Of a stretch of 11,311 nucleotides of DNA, positions 6,251 through 11,311 are shown in pieces. Positions within the stretch are counted from its first letter, which is position 1; every line of letters starts with the position of its first letter. Where the stretch lies: NCBI GenBank assembly GCA_017745015.1, contig JAGIAF010000049.1, forward strand, positions 279-11,589, in the 5' to 3' direction. Both the position numbers and the translations under genes were made by a program. The DNA comes from Bdellovibrio sp. (GTDB lineage Bacteria > Bdellovibrionota > Bdellovibrionia > Bdellovibrionales > Bdellovibrionaceae). The notes under the pieces were generated by a model. That model was not told the DNA's origin. It ran no database searches and saw nothing but the letters and a program-made list of their open reading frames with translations.

Positions 6251-7675
6251 CTACTTTTTAAGAGGCTTTTGGATGATATGGATCGCGTGACCCAACGTCG
6301 CTTCTGCGCACTCCATGATCGTCTCGCCCAATGTTGGGTGAGGGTGGATTGAAAGTGCTAGATCTTCAATTCTTGCACCCATTTCGATTGCAAGAACCGC
6401 TTCAGAGATCAAGTTAGAAGCTTCAGGACCAACAATGTGAACACCTAGAAGGACATGGGTTTTTGCATCAGCGATCATTTTCACGAAGCCTTCAGTTTCC
6501 ATCATGCTCACAGCGCGGCCGTTAGCACCGAATGGGAACTTACCGATGATAAGGTCGTTGTGACCTTTCGCTTTAGCTTCTGCCTCAGTCATGCCTGCAG
6601 ATGCGATTTCCGGATCTGTGAAGACAACTGCTGGAACTGTTTTCGCATCGTAAACGCGGTTCGCGCCAGAGATCACTTCAGCAACCAATACACCTTCGTG
6701 TGAAGCTTTGTGAGCAAGCATGGGTTGGCCACAGATATCACCGATAGCAAAGATGTTTTGAACGTTTGTTCTGCGTTGAGCGTCGACTTTGATGAAGCCT
6801 CGTTCGTCAACTGCGATACCCGCAGCTTTCAAGTTCGCTTGGTCACCGTTTGGACGACGTCCAACAGTTACAAGGATCTTATCGCATTTAACAACTTCAT
6901 CTTTGCCAGCGATTTCAACTGTTACTTCGTAACCGTCTTTTACTTTTTTCTGAGATTTAGCTTTTGCACCGTACATGATTTTTACGCCGGCTTTATCAAG
7001 CTTACGTACAACCACGTTTGCGCAATCTGGATCAACAACGCCCGCCAACAAAGACGGCATCGCTTCGATCACAGTCACTTCAGTGCCCAATTTACGTAGG
7101 TAAGAAGAGATTTCCAAACCGATGTAACCGCCACCGATAACTGCCACGCGTTTTGGAATTTCGTCGAAGGCCAATGCGCCAGTTGAAGAGCAGATATCTT
7201 TTTCGTCGAATTTGAAACCAGGGATTTCAATTGGACGAGAACCTGTTGCTACGATGAAGTACTTAGCAGTGATTGCCTCAGTACCCGCAGATGATTTAAC
7301 AGAGATCTCTTTAGAAGATTTGAATTCAGCGTCGCCCTTGATGTGGGTAACGCCGTAACCTTTAAGAAGTTGACCAACACCGCTAGACATTTTGTCTGAT
7401 ACGGATTGTTTCCACTTCACAAGTTGTTTCATATCTACGTTGATATCGCCTTTGATCATCAAGCCCATATCTTTGAAGTTATGTTGAGCTTTGTGAAGAA
7501 GGTGAGTTGCCGTGATCATTGCTTTAGATGGGATGCAACCCACGTTCAAGCACACGCCACCCAAGAATTCTCTTTCGATAACTGCTGTTTTAAAACCAAG
7601 TTGCGCAGAGCGGATTGCGGCAACATAACCGCCAGGACCCGCGCCAATAACTACTACATCAAATGCCTGAGCCAT
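6251..7675 (-). CDS. lpd: dihydrolipoyl dehydrogenase (E3)
   Basis: This 474-residue flavoprotein is full length. It reoxidises the dihydrolipoyl arm of E2 and passes the electrons through a disulfide and FAD to NAD+. The FAD-binding motif is VVIGAGPGGY (8-17). The redox disulfide is Cys42/Cys47 in GGVCLNVGCIPSK. The NAD-binding motif is VIGGGYIGLE (179-188), and the second FAD motif is IFAIGD (308-313). The C-terminal dimer domain carries HPHPTLGE with the catalytic His446 and Glu451. The ATG (7673-7675) directly abuts the TAG stop of the E2 gene. Its ribosome site, GTGGAG (7690-7685), is inside the E2 coding end, so translation is almost certainly coupled. E3 is often shared by several 2-oxoacid complexes and the glycine cleavage system; whether this is the only copy is unknown. 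Confidence 0.97.
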   Translation of the reverse strand: MAQAFDVVVIGAGPGGYVAAIRSAQLGFKTAVIEREFLGGVCLNVGCIPSKAMITATHLLHKAQHNFKDMGLMIKGDINVDMKQLVKWKQSVSDKMSSGVGQLLKGYGVTHIKGDAEFKSSKEISVKSSAGTEAITAKYFIVATGSRPIEIPGFKFDEKDICSSTGALAFDEIPKRVAVIGGGYIGLEISSYLRKLGTEVTVIEAMPSLLAGVVDPDCANVVVRKLDKAGVKIMYGAKAKSQKKVKDGYEVTVEIAGKDEVVKCDKILVTVGRRPNGDQANLKAAGIAVDERGFIKVDAQRRTNVQNIFAIGDICGQPMLAHKASHEGVLVAEVISGANRVYDAKTVPAVVFTDPEIASAGMTEAEAKAKGHNDLIIGKFPFGANGRAVSMMETEGFVKMIADAKTHVLLGVHIVGPEASNLISEAVLAIEMGARIEDLALSIHPHPTLGETIMECAEATLGHAIHIIQKPLKK

Positions 7676-9316
7676 CTATAGCATCTCCACCAAAAGTTTA
7701 CCTGGGTTCTCAATACGGCCGATGAATGCAGCAAGGAATCTTGCAGCCAATGCGCCGTCGATCAAACGGTGATCTGCAGTCATTGTGTAGTTCATCACTT
7801 TGATAGCTTTCAATTGGCCATCTTTGATAACTGGTTTTTCGTCGATTTTATACATACCAAGGATCGCTACTTCTGGATGGTTGATCACAGGAGTTGCGTA
7901 AGTGCCACCGATAGAACCGATGTTCGTCACAGTGATACAAGCGCCTTTCATTTCATCTGGTTTCAACTTGCCATCTCTAGCACGTTTAGAAAGGTCGATG
8001 ATTTCTTTAGAGATCTCAAGGATGGTTTTTTGATCCGCGTTTTTGATAACTGGAACAACCAAGCCTGTTGGAGTGTCAGCTGCGAAACCGATATTGAAAT
8101 ATTTTTTGTAAACGATTTCACCGGCAGCATCGTCGATAGAAGCGTTGAACATTGGGAATTCACGAATCGTTGCAACCATCGCTTTGATAACGATCGGAAG
8201 ATAAGTGATTTTTGTTCCGTTCTTTTCAGCGAAGTCTTTCAAAGACTCACGAAGTGCAACCAATGAATCAACCTTAGCTTCATCCATGATAGTGAAGTGA
8301 GGGATGATTTGTTTTGAACGCTGCATGTTTTCAGCAATACGTTTGCGGATGCCGATAAGAGCTACGCGCTCTTCAGGAGCACCTGCTTGGCCTTGGTAAG
8401 CCGGTCTTGGAATGGTCATGCCACCTGCTGCTGGAGCTTTTGCAGAAGAAGTCGTCGCAACTGCGCCACCGCCCGCGGCCAAAACGTCTTCACGAGTCAC
8501 GCGACCCGCAAGACCAGTTCCAGACAATGCGTTGATATCAACACCAGTTTCGCGAGCAAGTCTGCGAGTTGCAGGAGTCGCCAAAACTTTTGAATCAGCT
8601 ACTGGTGGGAAAATGCCCGCCTGCGCTGAAGCTACGGCGTGGCTTGCGCCCGTCGTTGTTGCAACTGGGGCTGCAGCTTTTGCTGCTGCTGCCGACTTGT
8701 CCGCCGTAGCATTTGCGGAGGTGGAAGCGTTCGCGGAGGAGGATGCGCCTGTCAAAGTGATCATAGTTGAACCAACTTTAACAACGTCGCCAGCTTTGAA
8801 TTTCAATTCGCCAACAACGCCTGCTACTGGAGTTGGAACTTCAACAGTTGCTTTGTCTGTCAAAACTTCAGCGATAGCTTGGTCAGCTTTCACTGTGTCG
8901 CCAGATTTAACCAACCATTTTACTAGTTCGCCTTCAGTAACACCTTCACCAAGTTCAGGAAGTTTTACATCTTGTACCGCCGTCGCCGAGGCTTTGGCGG
9001 TCGCTGCTGGCGCAGCGGCTGGGGCCGCCGTAGAAGGTGTCGGCTTGTCCGCCGGAGCTTTAGCGGAGGAGGAAGCTGCACCACCGTCCAACGCGATCAT
9101 AGTGGAACCAACTTTAACTACTTGGCCCGGTTTAAATTTCAAATCTTTTACTGTGCCAGCTACTGGAGATGGAACCTCCACAGTTGCTTTGTCAGTCAAA
9201 ACTTCGGCGATCGGTTGATCTGCTTTTACAGAGTCACCTGGTTGTACCAACCATTTTACCAATTCACCTTCAGTTACACCTTCACCAAGTTCGGGCAATT
9301 TTACGTCAGTCGCCAT
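7676..9316 (-). CDS. pdhC: dihydrolipoyl acyltransferase (E2), probably of pyruvate dehydrogenase
   Basis: This E2 core protein of 546 residues moves the acyl group from E1 to CoA. It has two lipoyl domains (about 3-77 and 115-189) with lipoyl lysines Lys43 and Lys155 in TDKATVEVP. Ala/Ser/Pro-rich flexible linkers follow each. Next are a peripheral-subunit-binding domain (about 245-281, LATPATRRLARETGVD...) and the catalytic domain (about 315-546), with His516 and Asp520 in DHRLIDG. The start is MATDVKLPELGEG at 9314-9316; AAGGAA lies about ten bases before it. A GTG-initiated extension of 27 residues has no lipoyl-domain role. The two lipoyl domains, alanine-rich linkers and a catalytic domain resembling Bacillus PdhC favour pyruvate over 2-oxoglutarate as substrate. 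A branched-chain complex is not excluded. No E1 gene lies beside it: upstream is the divergent sfsA. Confidence 0.93.
   Translation of the reverse strand: MATDVKLPELGEGVTEGELVKWLVQPGDSVKADQPIAEVLTDKATVEVPSPVAGTVKDLKFKPGQVVKVGSTMIALDGGAASSSAKAPADKPTPSTAAPAAAPAATAKASATAVQDVKLPELGEGVTEGELVKWLVKSGDTVKADQAIAEVLTDKATVEVPTPVAGVVGELKFKAGDVVKVGSTMITLTGASSSANASTSANATADKSAAAAKAAAPVATTTGASHAVASAQAGIFPPVADSKVLATPATRRLARETGVDINALSGTGLAGRVTREDVLAAGGGAVATTSSAKAPAAGGMTIPRPAYQGQAGAPEERVALIGIRKRIAENMQRSKQIIPHFTIMDEAKVDSLVALRESLKDFAEKNGTKITYLPIVIKAMVATIREFPMFNASIDDAAGEIVYKKYFNIGFAADTPTGLVVPVIKNADQKTILEISKEIIDLSKRARDGKLKPDEMKGACITVTNIGSIGGTYATPVINHPEVAILGMYKIDEKPVIKDGQLKAIKVMNYTMTADHRLIDGALAARFLAAFIGRIENPGKLLVEML
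8753..8971 (-). repeat. lipoyl-domain coding repeat, copy 2
   Basis: This stretch codes for E2 residues 116-188 and is a direct repeat of 9089-9307. The two 73-residue products agree at 62 positions by my hand count, and the DNA is visibly similar. It reflects internal duplication of the lipoyl domain, a known feature of E2 proteins. Confidence 0.85.
9089..9307 (-). repeat. lipoyl-domain coding repeat, copy 1
   Basis: This stretch codes for E2 residues 4-76. It is the partner of the repeat at 8753-8971, offset by 336 bases (112 codons). The linker between them is also partly repeated, with SSSAKAP- and SSSANAS-like segments. Confidence 0.85.
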
Positions 9317-9362
9317 GATGAGAAAGTTCCTTTCCTGTTGCGATAATCCCTTTATTTTCAAA

Positions 9363-9385
9363 CACTCCCTTCTAGTTCGGGAGTG
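9363..9385 (-). promoter_or_regulatory. inverted repeat in the E2-lpd leader
   Basis: CACTCCC (9363-9369) and GGGAGTG (9379-9385) are perfect complements around a nine-base loop, about 47 bases upstream of the E2 start. It could be a leader hairpin or an operator for the pyruvate dehydrogenase genes. It has no T tail and does not resemble the E. coli PdhR site. The rest of the 259-base gap between E2 and sfsA shows no gene. Confidence 0.4.
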
Positions 9386-9511
9386 GGGCGTTTGCACTGC
9401 ATAACACTACGCATAATCAAAAAGCTTTTCCCTCTGTGAGAAGGGCGAATTTACGCGGTTTTCAAGGTGCTTTCAGTTGAACTTTAGCGGGCTATCTTTT
9501 AAACCCATTTC

Positions 9512-9541
9512 TTGACTCGATTTTAGCGAATTCTGCATAAA
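9512..9541 (+). promoter_or_regulatory. predicted sigma70-type promoter of sfsA
   Basis: TTGACT (9512-9517) matches five of six -35 bases. After 18 bases comes CATAAA (9536-9541), a four-of-six -10 match in an A-rich stretch. Transcription would start near 9548, about 28 bases before the ATG at 9576, leaving room for the ribosome site GAGAGG (9564-9569). Confidence 0.5.
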
Positions 9542-9575
9542 AAATAAGCAAAGAAGTGACCGGGAGAGGTGTCCT

Positions 9576-10307
9576 ATGAAATTTACTCGCAAACTGCATG
9601 AAGGAATTTTTCTTAAACGCTACAAGCGCTTCTTCGCCGATGTCGAGTTTCAAGGCCAAACCGTAGTGGCTCACGTTCCAAATACTGGGAGCATGAAAGG
9701 CGTCAATACAACCGGAATGGCGTGTTTGATTTCTGAAAGCGACAATCCAGAAAGAAAATTGAAGTTCACTTTGGAAATGGTGAAAGCACCAACGGGTTCT
9801 TGGGTTGGCGTGAATACAGCGACTCCGAATACTGTGGTCCGTGAAACAGTTTTGCGCGTGATCGGTACGGGAGCTTCTGAAAAAGGCAGCTTCGCTCATT
9901 GGGCAAACTTTGATGAGGCAAAACCTGAATACAAGATTTCAGCAGAAACACGTTTGGACTTCATGTTGAAGAAAAAAGACACCGGCAAAATGCATTTCAT
10001 CGAAGTGAAAAACGTCACTTTGGGTGAAGACGGTGTTGCGAAATTTCCAGATGCAGTAACCGAACGTGGGCAAAAACACTTGCGCGAGTTGATGGCGTTG
10101 ATGGATGAAGGTCACACGGCGGAATTGTTGTTTACGGTTCAACGTAGTGACTGCACAAGCTTTACCGCTGCCGACGATATCGATCCAGAATATGGTCGTT
10201 TGCTACGTGAAGCACAGAAGAAGGGAATGATGATTTCTCCTCACATCATCGACCTTAGCCCTACTGAAGTCACATTGTCTGAGACAAAGCTCAAAGTAGA
10301 ATTATAA
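9576..10307 (+). CDS. sfsA: SfsA-family protein (predicted DNA/RNA nuclease)
   Basis: This 243-residue protein is a complete member of the SfsA family. Family marks are FLKRYKRFFADVEF (12-25), HVPNTGSM (33-40), FIEVKNVTL (141-149), FPDAVTERGQKHLREL (157-172) and the C-terminal ADDIDPEYGRLLREA (199-213). SfsA proteins have an N-terminal OB-like part and a C-terminal domain resembling PD-(D/E)xK nucleases. Asp128, Glu143 and Lys145 are placed like that active site here. The E. coli protein was named for stimulating maltose fermentation and binds DNA non-specifically; its true cell role is unsettled. The ATG at 9576 has GAGAGG (9564-9569) six bases before it. The gene is divergent from the E2-lpd operon and is followed nine bases later by a secreted-protein gene on the same strand. 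Confidence 0.95.
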   Translation: MKFTRKLHEGIFLKRYKRFFADVEFQGQTVVAHVPNTGSMKGVNTTGMACLISESDNPERKLKFTLEMVKAPTGSWVGVNTATPNTVVRETVLRVIGTGASEKGSFAHWANFDEAKPEYKISAETRLDFMLKKKDTGKMHFIEVKNVTLGEDGVAKFPDAVTERGQKHLRELMALMDEGHTAELLFTVQRSDCTSFTAADDIDPEYGRLLREAQKKGMMISPHIIDLSPTEVTLSETKLKVEL

Positions 10308-10308
10308 A
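10281..10308 (+). promoter_or_regulatory. possible promoter of the secreted zincin gene, inside the sfsA end
   Basis: GAGACA (10281-10286, four of six -35 bases) and TATAAA (10303-10308, five of six -10 bases) are 16 bases apart and overlap the sfsA stop codon. Transcription would begin about 10314-10316, at or next to the ATG at 10317, giving a nearly leaderless mRNA. Confidence 0.4.
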
Positions 10309-10313
10309 ATCAA

Positions 10314-10333
10314 GGGATGAGGTTTTTCATCCC
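10314..10333 (+). terminator. terminator-like hairpin after sfsA that contains the next start codon
   Basis: GGGATGA (10314-10320) and TCATCCC (10327-10333) form a perfect seven-base stem around a six-base loop, seven bases after the sfsA stop. The tail is GTTGTTT, only moderately T-rich, so termination is likely weak. The ATG of the next gene (10317-10319) lies in the left arm. Confidence 0.45.
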
Positions 10334-11311
10334 GTTGTTTGCTCTGTCGTTAGGGCACGTTCAAGTTCAAGCAGAGAGCGCAGGCTACAAAGATGTGCTT
10401 GTGGCTTTTAAAAATGTTCGTCAGTCGTTGAAGCAAACGGCTGGCGCGAATTCCTGTGAAATACCTCAGCCATCAGAGTGTTCTTTTCAGGATTATTGTG
10501 GAACCCTCTCGAAAAATGCGTCTAATTTTATTCTCTATAAAAATGCGCAAGGCCGCGAGATTCCAAATTATCCTCTTATCAACAATGTGCGATTGATGGA
10601 AGTGTGCTTGCGCCAAGAATTTCCAGAGACACCAACGCAAGATCCGTTCGTTTATCCGGAGCGGTTCGCGAAAGGTGATGCCGCTTTGAAAAAGCTATTT
10701 CAAGAGCGTGTAGCTCAAGCACAAGAAACCTTCTTGGACGTGAAAGGAAAACTTCTTCAGTTTATAGAGTCGACGCGAAACGCGCAAAATAAGAATGAAA
10801 TTGATGGAGTCATTCAAAGAATTAAGACTGTAAAAATGAGTGTGCCCGATGTTAAAGACTACCTGTCTTTGGTGGTTGCCGGTTGTGAGGGGCCCAACGC
10901 GTTTTATCATCCCAGTTATCACGCAATTAAAGTTTGTCCTCAAATGCTCAATTTGCCTGAAGCGACCTTATTCTCGACATTCGCTCATGAGTTGGGCCAT
11001 GCTTTTGATCCTTGCTCCAGCGCCAAGAGTTTGATCAAAGACCAGCAGGGGCAATTAACTTTGCAAAAGGGCACTGAGAATTCACAAGTTTTAGCAGGGG
11101 CAACCACCGCCGACACAAATCCATTTAAGTCAGTGGTTGCTTGTTTGCAAACTGATACCTCTATAGGAGTGAAGGTTCCCTCTGAAAAACAGCTTTTGGC
11201 GAACGAAGATAATGAAATCAAGCAGATGACCGAAGATTTTGGCAAGCTCGATCCCGCATTTAAACAGTTGTACGTAGATAAGAAAAAAGAGATCAGCAAA
11301 CAGTATAACGA
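10317..11311 (+). CDS. secreted zincin-type metallopeptidase-like protein (3' end outside window)
   Basis: This frame is open from the ATG at 10317 to the window edge, 331 codons with no stop, so the C-terminus is missing. Residues 1-19 (MRFFIPLFALSLGHVQVQA) form a Sec signal peptide, with likely cleavage after VQA. The segment TFAHELGHAFDPC carries HELGH, the HExxH zinc and catalytic motif of gluzincin or metzincin-like peptidases (His224, Glu225, His228). The third zinc ligand cannot be assigned. Many cysteines (47, 55, 61, 97, 190, 207, 233, 276) suggest disulfides outside the cytoplasm. The part about 110-180 looks helical. No known family was recognised beyond the zinc motif. The sfsA stop codon is in the same frame, so no longer start is possible. 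AAGGG directly abuts the ATG, too close to act as a normal ribosome site. Confidence 0.85.
   Translation, partial: MRFFIPLFALSLGHVQVQAESAGYKDVLVAFKNVRQSLKQTAGANSCEIPQPSECSFQDYCGTLSKNASNFILYKNAQGREIPNYPLINNVRLMEVCLRQEFPETPTQDPFVYPERFAKGDAALKKLFQERVAQAQETFLDVKGKLLQFIESTRNAQNKNEIDGVIQRIKTVKMSVPDVKDYLSLVVAGCEGPNAFYHPSYHAIKVCPQMLNLPEATLFSTFAHELGHAFDPCSSAKSLIKDQQGQLTLQKGTENSQVLAGATTADTNPFKSVVACLQTDTSIGVKVPSEKQLLANEDNEIKQMTEDFGKLDPAFKQLYVDKKKEISKQYN

Noticed and set aside
7769..8266. Open frame of 165 codons on the + strand
   Set aside because: It is the complement of the E2 catalytic domain. The product is rich in Phe, Trp, Cys and His, typical of a non-coding frame.
8412..9218. Long open frame of 268 codons on the + strand
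   Set aside because: It is antisense to the E2 linkers and lipoyl domains. The Ala-rich codons on the other strand explain why it stays open, its product is low in complexity, and no ribosome site precedes it.
9317..9397. N-terminal extension of E2 from a GTG codon
   Set aside because: The added 27 residues are basic and unlike any E2, and the lipoyl domain begins right after the ATG at 9316, which has its own ribosome-site bases.
9386..9440. Promoter for the E2-lpd operon, using TTGATT at 9415-9420
   Set aside because: No acceptable -10 hexamer lies 16-18 bases downstream on the reverse strand. The real promoter was not located.

Overview
The window looks like chromosomal DNA from a Gram-negative, predator-type bacterium, most likely Bdellovibrio or a relative (Bdellovibrionota). 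This is an inference from style, not a database match. The reasons are the moderate GC content, the many exported proteins (a lipoprotein, a secreted clostripain-type peptidase, a barrel-like outer-membrane candidate and a secreted zincin), and a Gram-positive-style pyruvate dehydrogenase E2 next to its E3. No tRNA, rRNA, CRISPR array, insertion sequence or phage gene was seen.

Layout. (1) Positions 1-103 hold the probable 3' end of an upstream gene. (2) 239-1843 (+) encodes a VWA-domain lipoprotein and ends at a bidirectional terminator (about 1874-1903) shared with the convergent peptidase gene. (3) 1916-3106 (-) encodes a secreted clostripain-family (C11) cysteine peptidase. (4) 3224-3784 (-) encodes a TetR-family repressor, divergent from a FadI-like thiolase (3881-5161, +). 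A perfect 8-bp inverted repeat (3826-3843) lies between them, inside the repressor's own predicted promoter. (5) 5207-6166 (+) encodes an exported protein that resembles an outer-membrane beta-barrel. Its start codon lies inside the strong hairpin that looks like the thiolase terminator. (6) 6251-7675 (-) lpd and 7676-9316 (-) E2 form one operon with no gap (E2 first). Both come from the dihydrolipoyl part of a 2-oxoacid dehydrogenase complex, probably pyruvate dehydrogenase; no E1 gene is in the window. (7) 9576-10307 (+) is sfsA. (8) 10317-11311 (+, cut by the window edge) encodes a secreted HELGH zinc-metallopeptidase-like protein. It is easy to miss because it has no stop codon inside the window.

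How the genes relate. Pyruvate dehydrogenase makes acetyl-CoA and the thiolase releases it from 3-ketoacyl-CoA, so the centre of the window is acetyl-CoA and fatty-acid metabolism with a local repressor. The other genes are envelope or secreted functions and sfsA; nothing links them into one pathway. The least ordinary signal is a repeated arrangement. Two exported-protein genes (start codons at 5207 and 10317) begin inside an inverted repeat just after the previous gene, and each has a good -10-like hexamer ending 8-9 bases before the ATG. This suggests near-leaderless transcripts. No clearly new multi-gene system was found.
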